This document shows, piece after piece, positions 1 to 7,154 of a DNA stretch of 18,244 nucleotides. The stretch comes from an uncultured Clostridia bacterium (GTDB lineage: Bacteria; Bacillota; Clostridia; Oscillospirales; Butyricicoccaceae). Location: contig CAJUSB010000032.1 of the NCBI GenBank assembly GCA_910589115.1, positions 11,196 to 29,439 of the forward strand, in the 5' to 3' direction. The notes beneath the pieces are model-generated. The model ran no database searches and had not been told where the DNA came from. It saw nothing but the letters and a program-made list of their open reading frames with translations. How positions within the stretch are numbered: the first letter of the stretch is position 1; each line of letters starts with the position of its first letter. Position numbers and translations under genes: made by a program.

Positions 1-100
1 GGGAGAACCTGATAAGCAGCCGGAAGGAACTGAGGATGAACAGCAGGGAGAACCTGATAAGCAGCCGGAAGGAACTGAGGATGAACAGCAGGGAGAACCT
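1..100 (+). repeat. 45-bp in-frame tandem repeat
   Basis: Bases 1-45 and 46-90 are identical, and 91-100 repeats the first ten bases before the sequence diverges. The period of 45 keeps the reading frame and encodes 15 residues. The array probably continues left of the window. Confidence 0.95.
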
Positions 101-133
101 AATGAAAGTGCTGTAGCAGATTTGTTGAGTTAA
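1..133 (+). CDS. 3' end of an acidic, repeat-bearing protein (partial)
   Basis: An open frame enters from the left edge (codons start at base 2) and stops at TAA 131-133. The visible 43 residues are two copies of a 15-residue unit, GEPDKQPEGTEDEQQ, then GEP and a short tail ending VADLLS. The unit is rich in Glu, Asp, Gln and Pro, so this tail should be acidic and disordered. Such tails are common at the ends of surface or secreted Firmicutes proteins, but no signal peptide, anchor or domain is visible here, so no function is assigned. The frame is supported by the perfect in-frame 45-bp repeats and by the strong terminator 32 bases after the stop. The repeat count may vary between strains. 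Confidence 0.7.
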   Translation, partial: GEPDKQPEGTEDEQQGEPDKQPEGTEDEQQGEPNESAVADLLS

Positions 134-165
134 TTATAGCTCTATACAATGTATTGCATAATGGG

Positions 166-189
166 AAAACCACCCGAAAGGGTGGTTTT
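166..189. terminator. bidirectional intrinsic terminator
   Basis: This is a perfect 10-bp stem, AAAACCACCC (166-175) with GGGTGGTTTT (180-189), capped by a GAAA loop. The A and T ends of the stem give a U-tract on either strand. It therefore serves the gene ending at 133 on the plus strand and the TetR gene ending at 192 on the minus strand. Confidence 0.93.
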
Positions 190-191
190 CC

Positions 192-764
192 TTATTCTAA
201 ATTCAATTTTTTAAGCTCATGCTGCCCCTGTTTCGTCAGTAGCAGGGACAGAAGCTGCCACAAACAAAGCCGGGTCTGTTCTGCGTCCGCGCCTGTCAGC
301 AGTTCGGCCGGACGGCCGTATAAAAGCAGCCCTAATAGTGCCTGTTCCACAGCCGCACGGGCTGGGTCTGGACGCAGCAGGCCAGCAGCGGTCAATGCGG
401 TTAATGCTTCCGTCAGCAGTTCGCCTATGTGTTTTGCGGCAAGCTGCTGCATCTGCCATGCCTGCGCCATATCATCCCGGTTATGGCACTCCAGCAGCAG
501 CTGGCTGCGCCGATCCAGTACGGTTTGGAAAAAAAGATCAAGCTCGGAAAAGGTTCCCGGTGGGGGCAGCGCCCGGCAGTATTCGTGCTGGTGCTCGGCA
601 ACCGCCTCTAACAGGTCTTCCTTACGCTTGTAATGATAGGTCAGATTGCCGACACTGATATTCAAAGCCTCTGCTATGCTGCGCATACTCACTGCACGGC
701 AGCCTGATTCGTTGAATAACCGCTCGGCGGTCAGCAGGATTTCGGTCTTTAGATCGCGTTTCAT
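192..764 (-). CDS. TetR/AcrR-family transcriptional regulator
   Basis: This 190-residue protein has the usual TetR length. Residues about 8-52 form the N-terminal helix-turn-helix: an LTAERLFNESG helix, a recognition region with MRSIAEALNISVGNLTYHYKRKEDLL, and the conserved YHY/KEDLL end. The rest is helical and Leu/Ala-rich, as expected for the ligand-binding and dimerisation half. The ATG at 764 follows a GGAAGGGAG ribosome site. A consensus promoter (798-826) drives it, and an imperfect palindrome lies in the promoter spacer, which suggests self-repression. The divergent NUDIX gene is 228 bp away and the MATE exporter is 0.8 kb downstream in the opposite sense. TetR proteins often control a nearby exporter, but nothing here proves which gene it regulates. 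Confidence 0.92.
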   Translation of the reverse strand: MKRDLKTEILLTAERLFNESGCRAVSMRSIAEALNISVGNLTYHYKRKEDLLEAVAEHQHEYCRALPPPGTFSELDLFFQTVLDRRSQLLLECHNRDDMAQAWQMQQLAAKHIGELLTEALTALTAAGLLRPDPARAAVEQALLGLLLYGRPAELLTGADAEQTRLCLWQLLSLLLTKQGQHELKKLNLE

Positions 765-797
765 TTTTCGGCGCTCCCTTCCGGCTGATATAGCTTT

Positions 798-826
798 ATT
801 TTAGCACGGATGTACTAATTTGTCAA
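798..826 (-). promoter_or_regulatory. sigma-A promoter of the TetR gene
   Basis: Reading the minus strand, TTGACA (821-826) is followed by a 17-base spacer and TAAAAT (798-803). The start site would fall near 790, giving a leader of about 26 bases that contains the ribosome site. Confidence 0.85.
801..818. promoter_or_regulatory. candidate TetR operator palindrome
   Basis: TTAGCAC-GGAT-GTACTAA is an inverted repeat with 7-base arms, one mismatch and a 4-base centre. It overlaps the -10 and spacer of the tetR promoter, a classic position for autorepression. It is 17 bp from the -35 of the divergent NUDIX promoter. The operator role is inferred from position and symmetry only. Confidence 0.5.
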
Positions 827-834
827 TGTTCTGC

Positions 835-863
835 TTGTTCGGAGCGTATGAATGTGGTATGAT
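835..863 (+). promoter_or_regulatory. promoter of the NUDIX gene (extended -10)
   Basis: TTGTTC (835-840), a 17-base spacer, and TATGAT (858-863) preceded by TGG, which makes an extended -10. Its -35 is 8 bases from the -35 of the divergent tetR promoter. It would give a leader of about 120 bases. Confidence 0.65.
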
Positions 864-991
864 AAGTACAAGACTATCAAAAAACCGGGCCTGCTCGAAA
901 ACTGATGGCGCACTGTCTGGAGTTTTCCGCACAGGTCTGCTGACAGCTCGCGCAAGTTTATTCTCTGCTACAGAAGGGAGCGGGACAACCT

Positions 992-1459
992 TTGAAAAAT
1001 GTTACTTTATGTTATCTTGACCGGGGAGATGCGTATTTGATGCTTCACCGCGTCAAAAAGAAAAACGATATCAACCACGATAAATGGATAGGCGTGGGCG
1101 GGAAATTTGAGGATAAAGAAAGCCCAGAGGAATGTATGCTGCGTGAAGCATTTGAAGAAACCGGGCTGACACTGACCGATTATCAATACAGAGGGATTGT
1201 GACCTTTGTTTCAGATGAGTACGAAACGGAATATATGCACCTGTTTACCGCCTCTGCGTGGAGCGGCGAAATGACCGAATGTAATGAGGGTATATTGGAA
1301 TGGGTACCGAAAAATCAGGTTCCAGAGCTGCCTATCTGGGAGGGAGATAAAATTTTCTTCCGGCTGATCGCAGAGAACCGTCCGTTTTTCTCACTCAAAC
1401 TCTCCTACTCCGGGGATATTCTTGTGGATGCGGTGCTTGATGGGAAACGGATTATTTGA
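992..1459 (+). CDS. NUDIX hydrolase, MutT/8-oxo-dGTP diphosphatase type
   Basis: The protein has 155 residues. The complete Nudix box GX5EX7REUXEEXGU is at residues 37-59 (G37, E43, R51-E52, E55-E56, G58); these residues bind the Mg ions that activate water for diphosphate hydrolysis. The N-terminal strand MKNVTLCYLDRGDAYLMLHR and the length match the Firmicutes MutT-like group annotated as 8-oxo-dGTP diphosphatase, which removes oxidised nucleotides from the pool. The exact substrate is inferred. Translation must begin at TTG 992, since the first in-frame ATG would remove the start of the fold. An AGAAGGGAG site lies 11 bases upstream. The gene has its own extended -10 promoter and a terminator at 1538-1573, so it is probably monocistronic. 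Confidence 0.9.
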   Translation: MKNVTLCYLDRGDAYLMLHRVKKKNDINHDKWIGVGGKFEDKESPEECMLREAFEETGLTLTDYQYRGIVTFVSDEYETEYMHLFTASAWSGEMTECNEGILEWVPKNQVPELPIWEGDKIFFRLIAENRPFFSLKLSYSGDILVDAVLDGKRII

Positions 1460-1491
1460 AACAGGCGACCGCATGAAAACATATGAAACTG

Positions 1492-1509
1492 TCTCGCGTA
1501 TGCGCGAGA
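1492..1509. repeat. small perfect palindrome after the NUDIX gene
   Basis: TCTCGCG-TATG-CGCGAGA forms a 7-bp stem with a 4-base loop, 33 bases after the NUDIX stop. No T-run follows, so it is not a terminator by itself. It may stabilise the 3' end of the transcript. Confidence 0.5.
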
Positions 1510-1537
1510 TTCCCTGTCTGCAAAATTGCAAAAACAG

Positions 1538-1573
1538 AAAACCGGCATCTCCACTCGGGATATGCCGGTTTTT
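1538..1573. terminator. bidirectional terminator between NUDIX and MATE genes
   Basis: The 11-bp stem AAAACCGGCAT (1538-1548) pairs with ATGCCGGTTTT (1562-1572) across a 13-base loop, with T/A tracts at both ends. It sits between the two converging genes and ends 9 bases from the MATE stop codon. Confidence 0.92.
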
Positions 1574-1581
1574 GTTGTGTA

Positions 1582-2940
1582 TTATTTTGCGGGGGTGGGC
1601 TGTGAGGCCGGGAGCGGCGTGCGGCTTCTGCGCAGCCGCCGGATACTGACCACAATCAGCGGAATGACCATGATTGCCCAGACAATCGGTTCAGCCAGAA
1701 TCACTCCCATATAGTCCAGATGCGGCGTCAGGAAAATTACAACTGCCAGTTTGCCGAACAGTTCAAGCAGGCTCGAAAAAATCGGCGTGACCATATCCCC
1801 TATCCCCTGCAATGCATTACGAAGGACGCAAATTCCTGCCGTCACAAAGTAGAAAAGCCCATCAATGCGGAGATACAAGGAAGCGGTTTCAATTACCTCC
1901 GGCGTGGAGGTGCCTGTAATCAGCTGCACCAACATCGGCACTGCCGTATAAATTACCACGACCGTCAGAGCACACCAAACCCAGCAGATTCCGAGCGACT
2001 GCCAGATACCGCTGCGGATGCGCTCGGGCTTGTGTGCGCCCCAGTTTTGACTGCAATAAGTTGCCATTGTCGTGCCAAATACTGAGAAAGGCAGCATAAA
2101 CAGTTCGGTCAGGCGGCGAGCCGCCGTGTGTGCCAGAATTGTCGCTTCACCAAAAGTGTTGATAACGCTTTGCAGCAGGACAGAACCGAAATTCACAAGC
2201 GACATCATGAAGCCCATAGACAGCCCAGCACTTAAAAGCTGGCTTGACATCCACCAGTCCAGATGGAAATCTTCTCCGGATGGGTGCAGAACCGGGTATT
2301 TTTTATAGATGTAAATGACACATAACAGACCGGAGACAACCTGCGCAAGCACTGTTGCAGCGGCTGCACCCGCAACACCTGCATGGAGTACGCATACAAA
2401 GAAAAGATCCAGCCCAACATTTAACAGTGTCGATAAAATTAAGAATATGAGCGGTGTAATTGCATCCCCTACCGCGCGGAGCACCGCCGCACAGCCATTA
2501 TAGAGCATGGAGGCCGTCAGTCCCAACAGGATAATCCGGAAATAGTCCGCCGACTGTGTGAGGAGCTGTTCCGGCGTATTGAGCGCACGCAGCAGAGGCG
2601 TTAGGAATGCAACAGACAGCACGGTCAGTCCCACCGAAATAACAGCTCCCAATAGAACGATTGAACCAACCGATTTCTTTACCAGCCGTTCGTCATTTGC
2701 ACCGAAATGCCGCGCGGTGATAATTGCAAACCCGTTTGCAAGTCCATTCAGGAAACCAACAATCAGCGAGTTCAGTGAGTTTGTCGAGCCTACCGCAGTC
2801 AGCGCCGTGTCACCTAAAAAACTACCGACAATTCGCGTATCCGCCAGATTATAAAATAATTGAAATAAATTCCCAATCATAACGGGTATCGCAAACGCTA
2901 GTATTAACCGCGTTGGATTGCCCTTTGTTAAATCTTTCAT
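1582..2940 (-). CDS. MATE-family multidrug/sodium antiporter
   Basis: The 452-residue membrane protein has the normal MATE length and about 12 hydrophobic segments. The N-terminus MKDLTKGNPTRLILAFAIP followed by GNLFQLFYNLADTRIVGSFLG is the signature start of the Clostridia DinF/NorM-like MATE group. The second half repeats the pattern (LPFSVFGTTMATYCSQNWGAHKPE), as expected from internal duplication. MATE proteins export cationic drugs or metabolites using a Na+ or H+ gradient; the substrate here is unknown. The ATG at 2940 has an AGAAGGGG site 8 bases upstream and a plausible promoter at 2971-2999. The C-terminus is short and basic (IRRLRRSRTPLP). It converges on the NUDIX gene across a shared terminator. 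Confidence 0.93.
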   Translation of the reverse strand: MKDLTKGNPTRLILAFAIPVMIGNLFQLFYNLADTRIVGSFLGDTALTAVGSTNSLNSLIVGFLNGLANGFAIITARHFGANDERLVKKSVGSIVLLGAVISVGLTVLSVAFLTPLLRALNTPEQLLTQSADYFRIILLGLTASMLYNGCAAVLRAVGDAITPLIFLILSTLLNVGLDLFFVCVLHAGVAGAAAATVLAQVVSGLLCVIYIYKKYPVLHPSGEDFHLDWWMSSQLLSAGLSMGFMMSLVNFGSVLLQSVINTFGEATILAHTAARRLTELFMLPFSVFGTTMATYCSQNWGAHKPERIRSGIWQSLGICWVWCALTVVVIYTAVPMLVQLITGTSTPEVIETASLYLRIDGLFYFVTAGICVLRNALQGIGDMVTPIFSSLLELFGKLAVVIFLTPHLDYMGVILAEPIVWAIMVIPLIVVSIRRLRRSRTPLPASQPTPAK

Positions 2941-2970
2941 ATTTACCGCCCCTTCTTAAAAGCTCCCTCT

Positions 2971-2999
2971 AGGATAGACCTTTTTGAGGCGTTTGGCAA
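2971..2999 (-). promoter_or_regulatory. likely promoter of the MATE gene
   Basis: On the minus strand TTGCCA (2994-2999), a 17-base spacer and TATCCT (2971-2976) lie about 30 bases upstream of the start codon. The match is moderate: four of six positions in each hexamer. Confidence 0.55.
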
Positions 3000-3109
3000 G
3001 CGGCATTGCGACGAATATTCTGCGGATTTCAGCATTCTTTTTATGCTTATCGGCATATCAGATCATAAAAAATGTATTATTTTTCATTCGAGTTTGAGTG
3101 CAGGAAAAC

Positions 3110-3292
3110 GGCCAGCCCGCTGTCCTTTTGGCGGGCTGGCCTGCTGTGCATGAAAAACAGCTACTGTACCCAGTCCCCCCGTCCCGCCCGCAGGCGAGAA
3201 AGGGAGTCCAGAGGGCAGAGCCCTTTGGTGCCCGCCGCAGAGGCGCAGGAGTCCAGAGGGCAGAGCCCTTTGGTGCCCGCGGCAGAGGCGAA
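3110..3292 (-). repeat. composite GC-rich element, copy A
   Basis: Read on the minus strand from the mutS2 stop: two 45-bp body units (3248-3292 and 3203-3247, differing at three positions), then the core CGCCTGCGGGCGGGACGGGG (about 3177-3197), a spacer, and a hairpin with 11-bp arms 3110-3120 and 3131-3141. The hairpin is followed by TTTT on the minus strand, so this copy probably terminates mutS2. The outer body unit ends at 3292 and the stop codon occupies 3293-3295, so no base separates them. Confidence 0.88.
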
Positions 3293-5686
3293 TTATTCAC
3301 GGAATTCTACTACCGTGACACCCATTTCTCCTTCGCCGTATACTCCGTTGCGTACCGTCTTGCAGCGCTTGTTCCGCTTTAAGTGGTTTTGGATCGCAGC
3401 CCGGAGCGTGCCCGTGCCCTTTCCATGGATAATGCGCACAGATGGGTGCCCGCTTAAAATTGCACCCGAAAGAAATTGATCGACTTCTAAAATTGCTTCC
3501 TCAACACATAAGCCGCGCACGTCAATCTCACTAGGCGTCGTCGCAAGCCGCAATTCCCGTACACCCCCCGCGCCCGCACGGAACGTTTTAGGATGCGGCT
3601 TCTCCGGCTTGCGCATGTGGCGAAGCTCGTTTTCTTTCACCGTCAGTTTCATGATGCCCGCCTGTACCTGCACGTTTCCATCTTTGTCCGGTGCGGTCAA
3701 TACCGTCGCCGTGATGTTCGATACGTTGATTAACTGTACCTCGTCCCCAGGTCGTACCGGACGCACCTGCTCCGGTGCAAGCGTGCGCTTTTCCTTCGTT
3801 TTGCGCAGGTCACTCTCCGACTGCGTTATCGCACTGCGCAGCGCCGCCCGCGCTGCCGCCAGGTTCTTGTCGTTTGCGTCTGCATTCGCCATCCGCTTCA
3901 TTTCATCCAGCTCGCTGAAAACTGTTTCCGCTGTCATGCGTGCATCCTTTAAGATGAAATCTGCTTTGCTTCGTGCAGCCTCAATGATTCGATCGGCTTC
4001 GTCTTCCGTCTTGTCACGCAGGGAACCTGCTTTGTCCCGCTCACTCTGTGCCGCCGCACGGAGCCGCTCCGCTTCCGCTTTGTATCGCTCCAGGTCACGA
4101 CGTTCGCGTTCCAACTCGGCAATTACATCCTCAAACCGCGTACTCTCGGACGAAAGCTGCTCCCGTGCACGGTCTAATACAGTCGGCTGGAGCCCCAGAC
4201 GCGCCGCTATCGCAAATGCATTCGATTTGCCCGGTATGCCCGTCAGCAGACGGAAGGTCGGCCGCAGCGTCTTTACATCAAATTCACACGATGCATTCTC
4301 GACCCCGTCCGTCGTCAGAGCAAAGGTCTTTAGCTCGGAATAGTGCGTCGTCGCCGCAACCCGCGCACCCATTTGCCGCGCATATCCAATAATCGATACC
4401 GCCAGCGCTGCACCCTCTACCGGGTCCGTGCCCGCGCCCAATTCGTCAAACAATACCAGATCACCCGGCGCACAGCAATCCATTATGGATACAATCGTTT
4501 TCATATGCGAGGAAAAAGTTGACAGACTCTGTTCAATCGATTGTTCATCGCCTATATCCGCATAAATGTTCTCAAATATGCATACCTCTGACAATTCACT
4601 CGCCGAAATATGCAGGCCGGATGCGGCCATCAGGCTTAACAGGCCGAGCGTTTTCAGGGAAACCGTCTTGCCGCCTGTGTTCGGCCCCGTGATGACCAGC
4701 GTGTCGTATTCTCCGCCAATCTCAATATCAATCGGTACCGCCGTTTTACGGTTCAGAAGCGGATGCCGTGCACGCAGCAGCTTGGTATGATATCCTTCCC
4801 CGACCAGGTGCGGCGCGTCTGCGTTCAGGTCAAAGGACAGTTTCGCCTTGGCAAAAATAAAATCCAACATGCAAAGAGATTCATAATCCGTCTCGATTGA
4901 TAAGCGGCACGCAGCGACATTTGCTGAGATTTCAGACAGAATCCGCTCGATTTCTGCGGCTTCCCGCCCTTCCAATACCTTTATCTGGTTGTTTATTTCT
5001 ACTACCTGCGAAGGCTCGATGAATACCGTTGCGCCTGATGAGGACACGTCATGTACCAGGCCGGAGATTTCTCCGCGGTGTTCAGCTTTTACCGGTACGA
5101 CGAAACGTCCGCCACGCTGCGTAATCAATGCTTCCTGCAAGTATTTTGCACGTTCGCCGGAAACAAGTTTGCCCAGCGTTTCCCGTACCTTGCCTGAAAT
5201 CCGTCGCTTCTCCCGGCGGATGTGCAGCAGTTCAGGTGATGCGCCGTCTGCCATTTCTTCTTCGCTTAAAATGGAGGAAGTAATGCGCTCTTCCAATATC
5301 CGGTTGCCGGAAAGACGCTGGAAAATAGGGGTTAAAGTCGTTTTTTCTTCCTCTTCTGCAACATAGCCCTGTGTCAGCCGCGCCGCCTGGAGCACGGATG
5401 CAATGTCTAACAGTTCGCGGAAATTCAGCACGCCGCCCCGGTCTGCGCGTGACAACGAAGCCAATACCTCCCGGATGCCGCCAAGCGGCGGTGAACCACT
5501 GCGTAACATAAGGTTTTTTGCATCCGTTGTTTGCTGCATGGCAAGCAGTGCATCTTCACGGTCCGAAATCGGACGCAGCGAAAGCGCCGTTTCTTTTGCC
5601 TTTTGAGAAGAGGCATTCGCGGCAAGGCGTTCCAGGATTGCCGGGTATTCCAGTGTTAAAAGTGATTTTTCGCCTAATTGATTCAT
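3293..5686 (-). CDS. mutS2: MutS2 ATPase/endonuclease with Smr domain
   Basis: The 797 residues match full-length MutS2. A helical core precedes the ABC-type ATPase: Walker A GPNTGGKT at 334-341, signature STFSSHM at 389-395, Walker B LVLFDE near 410-415. A long charged coiled coil (about 525-630) follows. The C-terminal Smr nuclease domain begins at IDVRG (the family usually has LDLRG) and contains HGKGTG. The mismatch-recognition domain of MutS is absent, as in all MutS2. Known roles in the family are suppression of recombination and, in Bacillus subtilis, acting on collided ribosomes. The ATG at 5686 has a GGAG site 8 bases upstream. The gene follows recO on the same strand after 285 bp; no clear promoter of its own was found. 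Repeat copy A touches the stop codon. Confidence 0.97.
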   Translation of the reverse strand: MNQLGEKSLLTLEYPAILERLAANASSQKAKETALSLRPISDREDALLAMQQTTDAKNLMLRSGSPPLGGIREVLASLSRADRGGVLNFRELLDIASVLQAARLTQGYVAEEEEKTTLTPIFQRLSGNRILEERITSSILSEEEMADGASPELLHIRREKRRISGKVRETLGKLVSGERAKYLQEALITQRGGRFVVPVKAEHRGEISGLVHDVSSSGATVFIEPSQVVEINNQIKVLEGREAAEIERILSEISANVAACRLSIETDYESLCMLDFIFAKAKLSFDLNADAPHLVGEGYHTKLLRARHPLLNRKTAVPIDIEIGGEYDTLVITGPNTGGKTVSLKTLGLLSLMAASGLHISASELSEVCIFENIYADIGDEQSIEQSLSTFSSHMKTIVSIMDCCAPGDLVLFDELGAGTDPVEGAALAVSIIGYARQMGARVAATTHYSELKTFALTTDGVENASCEFDVKTLRPTFRLLTGIPGKSNAFAIAARLGLQPTVLDRAREQLSSESTRFEDVIAELERERRDLERYKAEAERLRAAAQSERDKAGSLRDKTEDEADRIIEAARSKADFILKDARMTAETVFSELDEMKRMANADANDKNLAAARAALRSAITQSESDLRKTKEKRTLAPEQVRPVRPGDEVQLINVSNITATVLTAPDKDGNVQVQAGIMKLTVKENELRHMRKPEKPHPKTFRAGAGGVRELRLATTPSEIDVRGLCVEEAILEVDQFLSGAILSGHPSVRIIHGKGTGTLRAAIQNHLKRNKRCKTVRNGVYGEGEMGVTVVEFRE

Positions 5687-5770
5687 TGTTGATTCTCCAT
5701 TTATTCCACTATCGGAGTTCAGGGGTTTGCTTTAATCCTTTGTACATGACAGCTTATTTTATTGTGGATT

Positions 5771-5938
5771 CTAAATATTCTTTAAGTCATCAGCCAGATA
5801 GCCGTCACTCATGCAGTGCATATCGGAAATACCATTGCTGATTAAATCATAGGTAGTTGAATGGTAAAAGAAATCCAGTGCATCACTAAGAGAGAGGTTT
5901 GTTTGCACCACAAATTGTGCTATGATAGAAGTATATTG
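5771..5938 (-). pseudogene. remnant of a small helical protein gene
   Basis: In the recO-mutS2 gap one minus-strand frame stays open from 5938 to a TAG at 5771-5773 (55 codons). It reads as a convincing protein end, ...LSLSDALDFFYHSTTYDLI then SNGISDMHCMSDGYLADDL. It resembles, from memory only, short proteins found near DUF3791/DUF3990 toxin-antitoxin type genes in gut Clostridia. There is no ATG; the only possible start is GTG-GTG near 5906-5911, with no ribosome site, and an in-frame TAG lies just upstream. The most likely reading is a gene that lost its 5' end, but translation from a weak GTG cannot be excluded. Confidence 0.5.
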
Positions 5939-5971
5939 CTATTTATATTGAGATCTGTAATAACATTGTCC

Positions 5972-6727
5972 CTACAACTGTACTAACGAATGATAAAACC
6001 GCAGGCTGTCGAACAGCTTATCGGTATAGTAGATGGTAAAATCCTCACAAATTTCGTTCAGGATACGCAGGGAATCGCCGCCGAGGGAAAAGGAATAGAC
6101 TTTTTTAAGGTCAGCGGAAACGATATGCTGCATTGCGGCGAGCGTACCTTTTGGCAGTTGTCTATAATCTGCGCCGAGGCGGCGGGCGCAATCTGTGCAG
6201 GCGGCGGTGCCTGCGCGGACGGAGAACCAGACGGCATCGGGTTCAAGGCTGACGCCGCAGACAGCGCAGGGATCTAACTGAGGGAGGAAGCCGGACTCAG
6301 CCATAAGCCGCAATTCAAAGGAGGGTTTAATAATCGTTGGAGATCGTTTATGTTCACTAAGCAGGCGGAGCGCACCTAAAAACAGCCGAGTAAGAGCGGG
6401 GGAATCTTCTTCGGCGCTGCTGAGGACAGCTGCGAGTTCGGACATATAGCAGGCCAGGGCATAGGATTCGATTTCCTGTGTGACGCCCCAGAAGGGGCAA
6501 ATCAGCTCCGCATCGTTGAAGGAAAATTTCCCATGGCGTTCGAAGAGGCTGAACTCGCTCCAGCAAAAGAGGCGGGCTGCGTTAGCAGCGCGGCTGCCTT
6601 TGCGTCTGGCGTTACGGCAGAGGACTTCGATGCGGCGGCCGTATTCAGTGAGAACGGTTATGTACCGGTCGTGCTCGCTGAAATCAACCTCGCGGATCAC
6701 GAGGCATTTTAACTTGATCTGCTGCAT
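5972..6727 (-). CDS. recO: DNA repair protein RecO
   Basis: The 251-residue protein fits RecO (about 240-260). The N-terminal OB-fold begins KLKCLVIREVDFSEHDRYITVLTEYGR, the typical RecO opening. The C-terminal part carries the zinc site CAVC (C154, C157) and CTDC (C177, C180). RecO loads RecA on SSB-coated single-stranded DNA with RecR in the RecFOR pathway. The frame stays open 20 codons further upstream, but ATG 6727 is preferred: AAAGGGG lies 5 bases before it and the family N-terminus starts there. The upstream codons belong to yqzL in another frame. recO overlaps yqzL by 44 nt, suggesting translational coupling, and is served by the era transcript or a weak local promoter. Confidence 0.95.
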   Translation of the reverse strand: MQQIKLKCLVIREVDFSEHDRYITVLTEYGRRIEVLCRNARRKGSRAANAARLFCWSEFSLFERHGKFSFNDAELICPFWGVTQEIESYALACYMSELAAVLSSAEEDSPALTRLFLGALRLLSEHKRSPTIIKPSFELRLMAESGFLPQLDPCAVCGVSLEPDAVWFSVRAGTAACTDCARRLGADYRQLPKGTLAAMQHIVSADLKKVYSFSLGGDSLRILNEICEDFTIYYTDKLFDSLRFYHSLVQL

Positions 6728-6806
6728 CGGCACCCCTTTGCTCCAACCGATAAAGCATATACGCCATCGGCTCACCTGTTTCCCCAAAAACCTGCCAAAA
6801 ATCCAT
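6684..6806 (-). CDS. yqzL: YqzL-family small protein
   Basis: A 40-residue protein, starting MDFWQVFGETGEPMAYMLYR and ending PRDPRG, is encoded just upstream of recO in a different frame. The GGAGGTG ribosome site 6 bases before ATG 6806 is the strongest in the window. Bacillus YqzL has the same size, the same pattern (aromatic start, then W/F, TG, a Y-L-L/Y motif, charged tail) and the same position between era and recO, so the assignment rests on sequence pattern plus synteny. The function of the family is unknown. The stop TGA lies 44 nt inside recO. The 348-bp gap to era is filled mainly by repeat copy B. Confidence 0.82.
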   Translation of the reverse strand: MDFWQVFGETGEPMAYMLYRLEQRGADAADQVKMPRDPRG

Positions 6807-6878
6807 CAAAAACACCTCCAATACGCCTATTTTCCCCCTACTGCCGTTGTTCATGCAAGGGAAAAAATTGCAGCTTCC

Positions 6879-7114
6879 CCAGAGGACCCTGTCCTCTGGA
6901 CTCCTGCGCCTATGCGGCGGGCACCCCTAAAGGGGCGGCCCCTGCGCGGGGAGCGCCAAAGGGCGCTGCCCTCTGGACTCCCGCTGGGGCTATGCCCCAG
7001 ACCCCGAGATGCTGCGCATCTCTGCCTCGCCTGCGGGCGGGACGGGGGATTGGGTGCGTCAGAAACTGTATATGCAGTGCTGACCGGCCTGCCAAAAGGC
7101 AGGGCAGTCCGGTC
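6879..7114 (+). repeat. composite GC-rich element, copy B (inverted relative to A)
   Basis: Read on the plus strand: a hairpin with arms CCAGAGGAC and GTCCTCTGG (6879-6899, loop CCT), several GC-rich mini-hairpins including CCCC-TAAA-GGGG, CTGGGGC-TAT-GCCCCAG (6984-7000) and GAGATGC-TGC-GCATCTC (7006-7022), then the core (about 7026-7048), a spacer, and a terminal hairpin (GACCGG 7082-7087 with CCGGTC 7109-7114, inner CCTGCC-AAAA-GGCAGG). It separates era from yqzL. No T-run follows on the minus strand, so read-through from era to recO is possible. Confidence 0.85.
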
Positions 7115-7154
7115 GGGAAGGCTGCTTTCTTTATGGATGGTTTAAGATATGAGA

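Noticed and set aside
3058..3300. Open frame across copy A on the minus strand
   Set aside because: It lies wholly in the repeat. Similar peptides (PAKRTAG type) appear in copies D and F, but the frame is not conserved because the spacer length changes between copies by amounts not divisible by three.
3609..4343. 244-codon plus-strand frame opposite mutS2
   Set aside because: Ser/Arg-rich shadow of the mutS2 coding strand; mutS2 is full length with all motifs.
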